A stretch of 64,000 nt of DNA from Algoriphagus sp. GTDB taxonomy: Bacteria > Bacteroidota > Bacteroidia > Cytophagales > Cyclobacteriaceae. Below are positions 16,903 to 24,953 of this stretch, piece by piece (the first letter of the stretch is position 1; each line of letters opens with the position of its first letter). The stretch covers positions 448,112-512,111 of the forward strand of contig JAQSDM010000012.1 in assembly GCA_029945945.1 (NCBI GenBank). The letters are read 5' to 3'. Below the pieces are notes generated by a model. The model had not been told where the DNA came from and did no database searches. It was given only the letters and a program-made list of their open reading frames with translations. Made by a program: the position numbers and the translations under genes.

Positions 16903-17925
16903 TTACTCGTCTAACTCAAGTTGCTTGAGCCATTTCCTCACAGCTCCTTCTGACACTCCGAGTTCCTGAGCTATCTTCACATTGGTATGGCCCTCATTTT
17001 TGAGATCCAAGGCCTTGGTCTTCATTTGAGATTTATCGACTGGATTCAACTGCTTTAAATGATCGGACTCTTTTCCAAACTGGATAAACCTAAACGAACT
17101 GAAATTTGAGTCTTTGCCGATTTTACAGACTAGGACATTTTCGGAGGGATATTTAAAAGCACCATACCTGACTTTTATTTGTTTCAAGTATTTAATGGAA
17201 GGGTCTTTTTGACTTTCTCCTACAGCGAAACAAGAATCAATCAGATTAATAAAGCTCTTGCTGCCTTGGATATCGTTTCTATTGATCGGTGCAAACAGGT
17301 TCCTCTTTGGAGTATGGGCAATGAGCAAAATCGACCACCCATGAATCTTTTTCAGATTGTTGAGCCTTATTAAAAATGGAGTGGTATTCCTTGCCTTCTC
17401 ATTATCTGAAATCACACAAGACAGATTATCTATTACGAGGATTTTAGCGCCGGACTTGGAGGCTTGAACCTCTATCTCTTTAAAAAGAAAGCTTTCATAC
17501 TCTTCAAAAGCCTCATCAAATCCATATGGATTGATTTCTGCTCTCAGGAAAAGGTCACTGAATTCGAAATGATCAAAAAGGATATCTCTTTCCTTATCGT
17601 ATTGAGCATATCTCATTTCAAATTGCTTGGCTGTCAATTCCAGGTCAAAGTAGATGACTTTAGATGCTTTCAGTTCCATCTCCAATCCCAGGGTTGGAAC
17701 TCCTTTGGACACACTGTCGATAATTTGTACGGCAAGCAACGACTTACCTTGATTGGTATCAGCGAAGAGAATGCATAGCTCTTCCTCATACCAAAACGGG
17801 CCAAAGATCTTTTTGGGAATAGGCTTGGACTTGGCTTCATCCATCCATTCATTGGCGGATTTGATGATTAGGAATTCACCGGAACGGGAATCGTTCGATT
17901 TTGTATAATGATTTATTGAAGTCAT
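16903..17925 (-). CDS. RepA-like AAA ATPase with C-terminal HTH
   Basis: Replicative helicase-type RecA-fold ATPase (AAA_25 group), 340 aa. The Walker A is ADTNQGKSLLA (about residues 54-64), Walker B-like strand KVIYFDLEL and KILVIDNLSC; LLIAHTPKRN follows. The C-terminal ~40 residues form a helix-turn-helix (NVKIAQELGVSEGAVRKWLKQLE). This architecture is standard for RepA-like proteins of Bacteroidota integrative elements and some plasmids. It is followed by the primase gene after 192 nt that hold short repeats. Confidence 0.83.
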   Translation of the reverse strand: MTSINHYTKSNDSRSGEFLIIKSANEWMDEAKSKPIPKKIFGPFWYEEELCILFADTNQGKSLLAVQIIDSVSKGVPTLGLEMELKASKVIYFDLELTAKQFEMRYAQYDKERDILFDHFEFSDLFLRAEINPYGFDEAFEEYESFLFKEIEVQASKSGAKILVIDNLSCVISDNEKARNTTPFLIRLNNLKKIHGWSILLIAHTPKRNLFAPINRNDIQGSKSFINLIDSCFAVGESQKDPSIKYLKQIKVRYGAFKYPSENVLVCKIGKDSNFSSFRFIQFGKESDHLKQLNPVDKSQMKTKALDLKNEGHTNVKIAQELGVSEGAVRKWLKQLELDE

Positions 17926-18172
17926 ATTTTTTAGGCAATAAGGTTTCGATTAGCATTTTGGGGTAAATACTACTTTGAATGATTTGTAAACTTTTGGAAA
18001 TGATCCGGATGGTTATCAGGATCTAACTGGGAGGAGAGTCAGAGTGGTAAAAGTTCAATAAACCGCCTTACCTAGGTTGATTTTGATCAAAAGAATGTTC
18101 AACTTGGAATCATGTTTTTAATTGTGAAGAGGTTAAAAGCAAACCAAGGAACTGCTATTGCGCATTTTCAAC
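17926..18172. other. Intergenic stretch upstream of the RepA-like gene
   Basis: About 250 bp with no supported ORF. It contains a perfect 12-bp palindrome TTTTGATCAAAA (18081-18092) that could be a regulator site for the ATPase/primase genes. It ends in a strong hairpin at 18173-18202. Confidence 0.35.
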
Positions 18173-18202
18173 AAAAGGAAAGGATGGTCATCCTTTCCTT
18201 TT
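18173..18202. terminator. Strong hairpin after the HTH gene
   Basis: Arms of 14 bp (AAAAGGAAAGGATG / CATCCTTTCCTTTT) with a minimal loop, directly downstream of the HTH gene stop. The U-run is better on the plus strand than on the minus strand, so it may act in both directions. Confidence 0.65.
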
Positions 18203-18505
18203 TTAGTTCTCAAACTCCCCCTGAAAAAACCTATCCACCTCTCTCTGGTGAATAAATCGCCTTTTACCTCGGTACATGGAGCGAAACTCCTGCCCTTTGG
18301 ACTCGGAAACGGATTCCATTTTTGAAATCGAGTAATGAGATTTAACGCCAGTTGCCTCCATGAATTCCTGAAGCGACAACCATTCATCTTTTACGGATTT
18401 ACTAGCCGGATTAATGCTTGAGATTTTCTCTTCCAGATTCTTGAATTTCTCTTCCAGCCATTTTTGGCTAACAGCCGAAAACGGAATAAAAGTGTCTTGA
18501 TTCAT
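18203..18505 (-). CDS. HTH DNA-binding protein, excisionase-like
   Basis: A 100-aa protein with an N-terminal coiled segment (WLEEKFKNLEEKISSI) and a C-terminal MerR/excisionase-type helix-turn-helix (WLSLQEFMEATGVKSHYSISKM ... FIHQREVDRFF). Proteins of this size and place, between an integrase and a RepA-like gene, usually act as excision or copy control factors. A separate transcript from the integrase pair is likely because a terminator precedes it. Confidence 0.75.
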   Translation of the reverse strand: MNQDTFIPFSAVSQKWLEEKFKNLEEKISSINPASKSVKDEWLSLQEFMEATGVKSHYSISKMESVSESKGQEFRSMYRGKRRFIHQREVDRFFQGEFEN

Positions 18506-18536
18506 CTTGATTTGAGTTTGATTTACTCAAATATAT

Positions 18537-18575
18537 AAAAAAATAATATTTCGGACACTGGTGACCGATATTTTT
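18537..18575 (-). terminator. Rho-independent terminator of the integrase operon
   Basis: On the minus strand AATATCGGTCAC-CAG-TGTCCGAAATATT (stem with two small mismatches) is followed by ATTTTTTT. It starts right after the stop of the 230-aa gene, so it ends the integrase/230-aa transcript. Confidence 0.7.
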
Positions 18576-18577
18576 TA

Positions 18578-19270
18578 TTAATTCAGATTTATTGGCTGAA
18601 GATCATAAAAATGACGCATTTCATTGTCAAACTTGTCGTCGAGCCATTTTTTTAATCCGATTAAACTTTCATCTCCATCAAACTCAGCCATTCTAAATTG
18701 GAGCCTTTTTACCTCAGGCCAATGCAAAGACTTATAAAACTCATAATAATCGAAGACCTCTTTTGCATCCTTGATTTTCATTATTTTTCCAAAGAGGTGT
18801 AAATCGAGATGCCGAAGTCCCGACAAAAAACGAACAGGCCCAGATGCCTCCAAAAGATCTACCAGATCCTGATTTATTTCCAATAAAATTTCCCTTAATT
18901 CTTTATCATCAAAAATTTGATCGAAGTAATCAAGCACTTTTTCTAAAGTCGTATTTTCATAGACCTCATTTACTACAATCGCAGGGGTAAACTCAACGGC
19001 TAAGACATCCTCAAAATAATCCCGAAGCATCTCAATGTGTTTCGCTTCTTCTTCAATCAATCTGATAACATCTCGATTGAGATTGCTTAGGATTGCTGGA
19101 TTACCACCATTTTCATTCACAAATCGTATTCCAAGCCTTGATGCAAATTTGGTTTTCGCATTCTTGTACCGTACCATGACATATAAAGGAAAGCTAGCAG
19201 ACGATTTTCCTATCTTCTCTAGTTCCTTCCCGTGGTAATGTTTAATTGCCAGTTTAGTTTTCTTTTGCAT
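18578..19270 (-). CDS. Unknown 230-aa protein coupled to the integrase
   Basis: I do not recognise this family. The product is soluble, charged and mostly helical, with a lysine-rich first 45 residues that include RYKNAKTKFASRLGIRF and so could bind nucleic acid. An acidic helical middle (YFDQIFDDKELREILLEINQDL) and a conserved-looking WPEVKRLQFRMAEFDGDESL segment follow. Its ATG lies 2 nt after the integrase stop, so the two are translated together; an accessory role in recombination or regulation is the simplest guess. Confidence 0.7.
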   Translation of the reverse strand: MQKKTKLAIKHYHGKELEKIGKSSASFPLYVMVRYKNAKTKFASRLGIRFVNENGGNPAILSNLNRDVIRLIEEEAKHIEMLRDYFEDVLAVEFTPAIVVNEVYENTTLEKVLDYFDQIFDDKELREILLEINQDLVDLLEASGPVRFLSGLRHLDLHLFGKIMKIKDAKEVFDYYEFYKSLHWPEVKRLQFRMAEFDGDESLIGLKKWLDDKFDNEMRHFYDLQPINLN

Positions 19271-19272
19271 GC

Positions 19273-20529
19273 TTATCGCTGAATGAAGGAAAGGATTCTC
19301 TTATAGGTTTCCACGGTTTTTCTTTCGGTATAATACTTCTTAAGAACCGAGCCGGGCGAATGCCCAAATATCATTCTAATATCATTATCATCCATCCCAA
19401 GTCGATCTGTCCATGTTCCGAAAGTCTTTCTTCCTACTTTATTGGACAGCACATCCGGGAATTTAATTTTCTCTGCAAGGACTTTCAAGTTCTGGTTAAA
19501 CTTCTGCTCCGAAATAGCAACGCCTGCAGGAAACAGATAATCTCCACCTTCATGAAAGTACTTTTTAACTATCCTTTTTGCGGTACCATTAAGAGGGATC
19601 CAAAACTCCTCTCCATTCTTCTTTCTTTCCCCTTGAAGCACCATGTGTTCTGGATTTTCTTTTAACAAGTTCCAATCAAATCCATTTTCTGAACGAATTG
19701 CTATCAAATCATTATAATACAGAGCGGTATTGCACAGCAAAAGAAAAAGATCCCTGGTAATTTCAAGTCTTCTCTCTTCAGGAGAAAATTTCATTTCAGA
19801 CAGCAATTCATACTGCTTATCATTAACGTAGATGATTTTATCAGGCCTTTTGGTTGACTCGACATCCAGCCTTTCAAATATTCGCTTTTTAAAGAGAATC
19901 CCATACTGGTCACAATACTCTCGGTAGATCACCTTCAGGCGATCCACATATTTTGCAACTGTGGTATCGGAATTTATGTCTGTTGATTCGCTCCGCAAGA
20001 AATCAATAAATCCCAAAACAAAAGCCTCATCCAAATCAGCCATGACAGCCTGGCTTTTATAGCTATCGACCAAATTCTTCAAGGTCACATATACCTTTCT
20101 CGTTCCTTCAGCTTTCTTTTTGGTTGCTCCAAATTTGAGAGAGTAATCGATATAGGATGAGATTTTATCACTTGCCCCAGGAGCACTTGTGCCATTGACA
20201 CCTTTTATTCTTTTTCCTTGGTGTTTTACCAGATATATATTCTTCAGTTTATCAGCAGTCAGAACCTCACTCCGCCTATAAAAATCCTGGATGATTTCTT
20301 TGAGATGATGAATTTCCCTTGCAATTACCCGATTGTGAAAATCAGCATATAGGAATTGACTATTGACCCATTTTAATGGTTTTCCCGACCAAGCATTTTT
20401 TGGAATCTTTTCAAGGTTGAGATTAATGTAGTGCCTTCCATTTCGATTAATGCACAAATAGATCGCTTCACCGGCGGGCGACTTTTTACTTTTCGGATTC
20501 AAAACCGCGGAAATTTTGAAATCTATCAT
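19273..20529 (-). CDS. Tyrosine site-specific integrase (intact)
   Basis: A 418-aa Bacteroidota-type integrase: N-terminal arm-binding domain (LNPKSKKSPAGEAIYLCINRNGRHY), SAM-like core-binding domain (about 120-210) and a catalytic domain with TALYYNDLIAIR in the Arg region, LQGERKKNGEEF (Lys), KVGRKTFGTW (in place of HxxR), IFGHSPGSV (His) and LKKYYTERK (nucleophile Tyr). This divergent signature is normal for the group. The gene sits at the tRNA-side end of the element with 12-bp repeats just upstream. Confidence 0.9.
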   Translation of the reverse strand: MIDFKISAVLNPKSKKSPAGEAIYLCINRNGRHYINLNLEKIPKNAWSGKPLKWVNSQFLYADFHNRVIAREIHHLKEIIQDFYRRSEVLTADKLKNIYLVKHQGKRIKGVNGTSAPGASDKISSYIDYSLKFGATKKKAEGTRKVYVTLKNLVDSYKSQAVMADLDEAFVLGFIDFLRSESTDINSDTTVAKYVDRLKVIYREYCDQYGILFKKRIFERLDVESTKRPDKIIYVNDKQYELLSEMKFSPEERRLEITRDLFLLLCNTALYYNDLIAIRSENGFDWNLLKENPEHMVLQGERKKNGEEFWIPLNGTAKRIVKKYFHEGGDYLFPAGVAISEQKFNQNLKVLAEKIKFPDVLSNKVGRKTFGTWTDRLGMDDNDIRMIFGHSPGSVLKKYYTERKTVETYKRILSFIQR

Positions 20530-20554
20530 GGTTCAAAATACCGAAAAAATTCAA

Positions 20555-20602
20555 GGCGGACAAGAAGGGGGACAAGAAGGGGGACAAAAAGGGGGACAAA
20601 AT
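20555..20602 (+). repeat. Four tandem 12-bp repeats upstream of the integrase
   Basis: GGCGGACAAGAA followed by three GGGGGACAARAA-like units in exact 12-bp register, with the last unit ending in AAAT. They lie 25 bp before the integrase start codon, between integrase and tRNA. Spaced direct repeats next to an integrase are typical arm-type binding sites, which are recognised by the N-terminal domain. Confidence 0.6.
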
Positions 20603-20658
20603 GATCGGAATTTATCAGAATCAAATAGATTCGAAATAGCTCTAAATGCCTGAAAATC

Positions 20659-20692
20659 AAAAAACTCCGAACAATTTTTACATTGTTCGGAG
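20659..20692 (-). terminator. Terminator of the tRNA-fMet gene
   Basis: Minus strand: CTCCGAACAAT-GTAAAA-ATTGTTCGGAG followed by TTTTTT. The 11-bp arms are perfect. It lies 9 nt after the tRNA 3' end and shows that the tRNA transcription unit is complete. Confidence 0.85.
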
Positions 20693-20700
20693 TCTAAAAG

Positions 20701-20773
<73 letters not shown>

Positions 20774-20784
20774 ATATTGTGATG

Positions 20785-20823
20785 CAAATGTAAGGACAAA
20801 CTATCAAAAATCAAGTACCTTTG
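20785..20823. promoter_or_regulatory. Divergent promoters for tRNA-fMet and era
   Basis: Minus strand: TACATTTG (20785-20792) with CTTG 19 nt upstream (20812-20815), a good -7/-33 pair for the tRNA. Plus strand: TACCTTTG (20816-20823), 16 nt before the era ATG, so era has a very short leader. No clear -33 is seen for era. Confidence 0.6.
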
Positions 20824-20839
20824 TGAAAAATTTCTAAGA

Positions 20840-21733
20840 ATGACTCAACCAATCCATCAAGCCGGCTTCGTAAATATCATTGGAAAACCCAATGTGGGCA
20901 AGTCCACGCTGATGAATATCCTTGTAGGTGAGCGACTTTCAATTATTTCTTCCAAAGCCCAGACTACAAGACACCGAATCCTCGGGATGATTAATTCCGA
21001 TAATTATCAGATTATATTTTCTGATACCCCCGGAATGATGAAGCCTCAGTATGAGCTTCACAAGAACATGATGAGCTTTGTCAACATTTCTTTGGAAGAT
21101 GCTGACGTGATAGTTTTCGTGACAGATCTTTTCGAGACAGATGAGGAGATTGAAGGAATCATCGAAAAAATCAACCAATCGGGAATCCCTGTTTTATTGG
21201 TCATTAATAAGATCGACTTAGCAAAAGAAGGCCAATTGGATAAAGTGACTGAATATTGGACTTCAAGAATCAAGGCAGCTTCAGTTATTTTTATTTCAGC
21301 ACTCGAGAAATTCAATACCGAGAAAATCCTTCAGGAAATTCTGGACAGATTACCTGAACATCCGGCATTTTATGATAAAGGGGAACTTACTGACCGACCG
21401 GAGAGGTTCTTTGCCTCTGAGATCATCCGTGAAAAGATTTTCAATAATTACAAAAAAGAAATCCCTTACAGCAGCGAAGTATCCATTGAGGATTTCCTGG
21501 AAGAGTCGAAAATAATAAAAATCCGAGCTACCATATACGTAGAGCGAGAGAGCCAAAAAGGAATTATCATCGGCGATCAGGGTAAAATGCTCAAGAAAGT
21601 TGGTATAGAGGCAAGAGAAGAATTGGAAAAATTCTTCGGAAAGAAGGTCTATCTCGAAACCTTTGTTAAGGTGGAGACAGACTGGAGAAAAAATAAATTG
21701 AAACTGAAAAAATTTGGGTACGACCCAACCTGA
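20840..21733 (+). CDS. era: GTPase Era
   Basis: Essential GTPase that helps 16S rRNA maturation and 30S assembly. The 297-aa product has the full architecture: G1 GKPNVGKST, the TTRHRILG switch I, DTPGM, NKID and SALE motifs in the GTPase domain, then a KH RNA-binding domain with GIIIGDQGKMLKKVG. The length is normal. It is followed after 2 nt by der, so two ribosome-assembly GTPases share one transcript. Confidence 0.97.
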   Translation: MTQPIHQAGFVNIIGKPNVGKSTLMNILVGERLSIISSKAQTTRHRILGMINSDNYQIIFSDTPGMMKPQYELHKNMMSFVNISLEDADVIVFVTDLFETDEEIEGIIEKINQSGIPVLLVINKIDLAKEGQLDKVTEYWTSRIKAASVIFISALEKFNTEKILQEILDRLPEHPAFYDKGELTDRPERFFASEIIREKIFNNYKKEIPYSSEVSIEDFLEESKIIKIRATIYVERESQKGIIIGDQGKMLKKVGIEAREELEKFFGKKVYLETFVKVETDWRKNKLKLKKFGYDPT

Positions 21734-21735
21734 TT

Positions 21736-23049
21736 ATGGCAAATATAGTAGCGATAGTCGGCAGACCAAATGTGGGTAAATCCACTTTGTTTAACCGACT
21801 GGTAGAAGAGAGAAAAGCGATTGAGGACAACATGAGCGGAGTGACAAGAGACAGACATTATGGTCATGCTCAGTGGTCTGGAAAATTCTTCTCTGTCATC
21901 GACACTGGCGGATACGTAACAGGGTCAGAGGATATTTTTGAAAAAGAAATCCGTAAGCAGGTAAAGCTTGCAATCGAAGAAGCGGATGTAATCCTCTTCG
22001 TGGTGGACTGCCATAGCGGGCTTACAGATTTGGATTTGGAATTTTCAAGAGAGCTAAGAAAATCTAAAAAGCCTATTTACGTAGTCGCTAATAAAGCTGA
22101 TAATCAGGAGAAGAGCTTTGCCTCACACGAATTTTATTCGTTAGGCGTGAGTGATTTTGAAGTTTACCCTATTGCTGCGGCAAGTGGAAGCGGAACGGGT
22201 GAATTGCTGGATGCGATCATTACCCAATTCGAAGATGAGGGAATAGAAGATCCTGATGCCGGGATCCCAAAAATCTCGATTTTGGGCAGACCAAATGTTG
22301 GTAAATCCTCCTTTTTGAACTCATTACTTGGAGAGGAAAGATCAATTGTAACAGATGAAGCCGGAACTACCAGAGATGCCATCCACACCAGATACAAGCT
22401 ATTCGGTCAGGATTTCATCATCACCGACACCGCCGGTATCCGAAAAAAATCCAAAGTAACTGAAGACGTTGAGTTTTACTCGGTCATGCGCTCTTTGAGA
22501 ACTCTTGAAGAATCCGATGTGGTAATCGTAATGGTGGATGCTACCAGAGGAATGGAAGCGCAGGACGTCAATCTGATAAGCCTTGCTATCAAAAATAACA
22601 AGGGAATTATGATCATGGTGAACAAGTGGGATCTGATCGAAAAAGATCACAAAACCATGAACACGATCAAGGAAGATATGCTAGAAAGACTGGGAGAAAA
22701 TAAATGGATCCCGATTATTTTCACTTCGGTCACCACAAAACAGCGAATTTTTCAGGCAATTGAACTGGCTGTCAAGGTTTATGAAAATAAAACCAGAAGA
22801 ATTTCTACTTCTAAATTGAATGATATTCTTCAACCTGAAATTGAAAAATATCCGCCGCCAGCCTGGAAAGGAAAGTACATCAAAATCAAATATATTACTC
22901 AATTACCTACCAAAAACCCTGTATTCGCCTTTTTCTGCAATCTCCCGCAGTACATAAAATCGCCATACACGAGATTTTTGGAGAACCGCCTGAGGGAAAA
23001 CTTTGATTTCGAAGGAGTTCCGGTAAAAATTATTTACAAAGCCAAATAA
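21736..23049 (+). CDS. der: GTPase Der (EngA)
   Basis: Double GTPase needed for 50S subunit assembly. The 437-aa protein has two G domains with Walker A motifs GRPNVGKST (residue ~8) and GRPNVGKSS (~180), DTGG and DTAGI switch II motifs, NKAD and NKWD, and a C-terminal KH-like domain (KYPPPAWKGKYIKIKYITQ). Normal length and motif set. It is the second gene of the era transcript. Confidence 0.97.
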   Translation: MANIVAIVGRPNVGKSTLFNRLVEERKAIEDNMSGVTRDRHYGHAQWSGKFFSVIDTGGYVTGSEDIFEKEIRKQVKLAIEEADVILFVVDCHSGLTDLDLEFSRELRKSKKPIYVVANKADNQEKSFASHEFYSLGVSDFEVYPIAAASGSGTGELLDAIITQFEDEGIEDPDAGIPKISILGRPNVGKSSFLNSLLGEERSIVTDEAGTTRDAIHTRYKLFGQDFIITDTAGIRKKSKVTEDVEFYSVMRSLRTLEESDVVIVMVDATRGMEAQDVNLISLAIKNNKGIMIMVNKWDLIEKDHKTMNTIKEDMLERLGENKWIPIIFTSVTTKQRIFQAIELAVKVYENKTRRISTSKLNDILQPEIEKYPPPAWKGKYIKIKYITQLPTKNPVFAFFCNLPQYIKSPYTRFLENRLRENFDFEGVPVKIIYKAK

Positions 23050-23066
23050 AAAATATTTAAATGGCA

Positions 23067-23099
23067 TTTGTTTTATTGTCAAAAGTAATGGTACATTTG
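23067..23099 (+). promoter_or_regulatory. Promoter of the 59-aa lipoprotein gene
   Basis: TTTG (23067-23070), 21 nt, then TACATTTG (23092-23099), which matches the Bacteroidota -33/-7 consensus. The start codon lies 27 nt after the -7 element. This gives the small gene its own transcript, independent of der. Confidence 0.65.
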
Positions 23100-23125
23100 C
23101 ACCGTAATTAAGAAAACCACAAAAA

Positions 23126-23305
23126 ATGAAAAAAGTATTTGCAATTTTCGCAATCGTTGGCTTGATGGCTACTGCATCTTGCGGCAACAAAGAAGTTTCT
23201 GAGGAAACAACTGTAGAAGTTGAAATGGTAGAAGAAGCTGCTCCTGTAGAAGAGGTTGTAGTTGACACAACTGCTGTTGCAGCTGACACAACTGCTGCTC
23301 AGTAA
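23126..23305 (+). CDS. Small secreted lipoprotein, 59 aa (not in the ORF track)
   Basis: An ATG with a lipoprotein signal (MKKVFAIFAIVGLMATASC, lipobox ATASC) is followed by a very acidic, low-complexity tail rich in Glu, Val, Thr and Ala that ends in repeated DTTA units and a TAA at 23303. It is one residue too short for the track cutoff. A good promoter lies upstream and a perfect terminator follows, so it is an independent gene. Small acidic lipoproteins of this type are common in Cytophagales; the function is unknown. Confidence 0.85.
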   Translation: MKKVFAIFAIVGLMATASCGNKEVSEETTVEVEMVEEAAPVEEVVVDTTAVAADTTAAQ

Positions 23306-23340
23306 TTGAGATTCAATTCTCAACGCTTCAAAAAAATTCA

Positions 23341-23367
23341 GAGCCTCAATTGAGGCTCTTTTTTTTT
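23341..23367 (+). terminator. Terminator after the small lipoprotein gene
   Basis: Perfect palindrome GAGCCTCAATTGAGGCTC followed by nine T. It overlaps the first codons of the track ORF 23350-24009, which supports a later start for that gene. Confidence 0.9.
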
Positions 23368-23379
23368 GTACTTTTCGAC

Positions 23380-24009
23380 ATGGTTCCTTCTGAAAAACTG
23401 TCTGAGATTTTAACCAAACACCTGCCAAACTCCGCCGTTGAGTATTGCATTAAGCTTTGGCAGCAGGAGCCTTTTTCATTCAGAACAACTGCTAGCAGGA
23501 AGTCAAAACTTGGAGATTTCCGATATAGAAGAGATCGAACAAACCAGACAATTACCCTGAATGGCGACCTCAATCCCTATCAGTTTCTTCTGACATATAT
23601 CCACGAGGTTGCTCACTTGCACGCGTTCGTACGTTTTGGAATTGAAATCCCTCCTCACGGAAAAGAATGGAAATCAACTTTTCAGCAATTGATGTTTCCT
23701 TTACTCTCCATAGGTGCTTTTCCAATTGACCTTTTGATTCCGCTCCGAAAGCATATGAAGAACCCAAAGGCCAGCTCTGCAGCAGACCTGTTCTTGATGA
23801 AAGAAATGAGCAAATATGATTTGTATGCCGAGACAAAAGAAGAAGTCTTCCTTTCCGATCTTGTTCCCGGGAAAAGGTTTTTACTCTCAGGGAGGGAATT
23901 TGAAAAAGGAGAAACCCGTCGGACAAGGGTTATTTGTCTTGAAGTTAAGTCAGGAAAAAAATTTCTGGTCGCTCAATTGGCTAAGGTAAAGCCGGTTGAA
24001 TCCTATTAA
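23380..24009 (+). CDS. SprT-like zinc metalloprotein
   Basis: SprT-domain protein of about 209 aa. The zinc site HEVAH (in YIHEVAHLHAFVRFG) is followed by HGKEWKSTF, as in the SprT/Spartan family. The track start at 23350 lies inside the terminator hairpin, so the ATG at 23380 (MVPSEKLSEIL) is preferred. The C-terminal part (GKRFLLSGREFEKGETRRTR) replaces the usual zinc ribbon. Bacterial SprT proteins have no settled role; protease activity on DNA-crosslinked proteins is the eukaryotic analogy. Confidence 0.85.
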   Translation: MVPSEKLSEILTKHLPNSAVEYCIKLWQQEPFSFRTTASRKSKLGDFRYRRDRTNQTITLNGDLNPYQFLLTYIHEVAHLHAFVRFGIEIPPHGKEWKSTFQQLMFPLLSIGAFPIDLLIPLRKHMKNPKASSAADLFLMKEMSKYDLYAETKEEVFLSDLVPGKRFLLSGREFEKGETRRTRVICLEVKSGKKFLVAQLAKVKPVESY

Positions 24010-24566
24010 CCTCTCTCCTCTCCGATCTGATTTTCAGGCTGGGAAAAGTCCTTTGGATGAGGTAAATCCTGAATGGAATTGATCCCAAAGTATTCCATGA
24101 ACTTGCCTGAAGTACCATAAATTAACGGCCTTCCTACTCCTTCGGTCTTTCCTTTGATCTCAATAAGTTCTTTTTCAAGAAGTTTCTGGATAGAATAATC
24201 ACTATTCACGCCCCTTATTTGCTCCACTTCTCCTTTGGTGACAGGTTGCTTATATGCAATGATTGAAAGCGTTTCTAATTGGGCAGTAGAAAGTCTCTTT
24301 TGGGATTGCTGTTTGAGAAGAATGCTAATACTGATTTGATAGGCTGGCTTGGTCAAAAATTGAAATCCACCGGCGAGATGTTCTAACGCGAAAGCAAATT
24401 CGTCAGAGTAATATTTACCCTGCAAATCGGAAATTGCCTTTTCAACATGTTCCAAGGGAACCTCAGCCTGAAACATTTCGCTCAGGCATTTTACAATTTC
24501 CTCCTTTGCTAGCGGCGCCGGCGCACAAAATATCAAAGCCTCAATATGCCGATGAAGGAAATCCAA
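24006..24566 (-). CDS. scpB: Segregation and condensation protein B
   Basis: Subunit of the SMC-ScpAB chromosome condensation complex. The 186-aa product shows the double winged-helix plan: HIEALIFCAPAPL in the first, then TLSIIAYKQPVTKGEVEQIRGVNSDYSIQKLLEK and GRPLIYGTSGKFMEYFGI in the second, both diagnostic. The start codon is TTG at 24566, because the frame closes with a TAA two codons upstream. It follows the dksA-like gene by 3 nt and overlaps the convergent sprT gene by 4 nt. Confidence 0.92.
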   Translation of the reverse strand: MDFLHRHIEALIFCAPAPLAKEEIVKCLSEMFQAEVPLEHVEKAISDLQGKYYSDEFAFALEHLAGGFQFLTKPAYQISISILLKQQSQKRLSTAQLETLSIIAYKQPVTKGEVEQIRGVNSDYSIQKLLEKELIEIKGKTEGVGRPLIYGTSGKFMEYFGINSIQDLPHPKDFSQPENQIGEERG

Positions 24567-24569
24567 TGT

Positions 24570-24953
24570 TTATTTCTTTGCCAATTTTGCCTCGATAGAA
24601 TGCATCGTGTGAGGAACTGCTTTCAATCTTTCTTTAGAAATCAATTTCCCCGTGTCAACGCAGACTCCATACGTTCCATTTTTAATTCGAATCAGGGCAT
24701 TCTCAAGGTTAACGATAAACTTTTGCTGTCTTGCCGCAAGCTGACTCATGCTTTCACGCTCAAGAGTATCTGCTCCATCCTCAAGTAATTTGGAGGTTGA
24801 TGCTGTGTAATCTGTTCCGCTGTCATTCTTCTTGCTCATGGTGTCCTTCATGGTGTGCAGCTCTTCTTTGGCTACAGCTAATTTTTGAAGGATGATTTCT
24901 TCAAACTCTTTCAATTCATCCTGAGAATATGCGGTTTTTCCTTCCTGGCTCAT
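24570..24953 (-). CDS. DksA/TraR-family protein with a degenerate zinc finger
   Basis: A 127-aa DksA-like protein: N-terminal coiled-coil (about 10-80) with acidic residues, then the zinc-finger-shaped region NGTYGVCVDTGKLISKERLKAVPHT. Only one cysteine of the four zinc ligands is left, so it probably folds without zinc, as known for non-canonical DksA proteins. It could bind the RNA polymerase secondary channel. It forms a tight pair with scpB. Confidence 0.85.
   Translation of the reverse strand: MSQEGKTAYSQDELKEFEEIILQKLAVAKEELHTMKDTMSKKNDSGTDYTASTSKLLEDGADTLERESMSQLAARQQKFIVNLENALIRIKNGTYGVCVDTGKLISKERLKAVPHTMHSIEAKLAKK

Noticed and set aside
15694-20529. Prophage
   Set aside because: No capsid, terminase, tail, holin or lysis gene is present; only integration and replication functions are seen.
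20555-20602. Possible CRISPR array
   Set aside because: Units are 12 bp in direct contact with no spacers and no cas genes.
23108-23428. Minus-strand 106-aa and 128-aa ORFs over the small lipoprotein gene
   Set aside because: They are antisense to a gene with lipobox, promoter and terminator, and are serine/threonine-rich noise.
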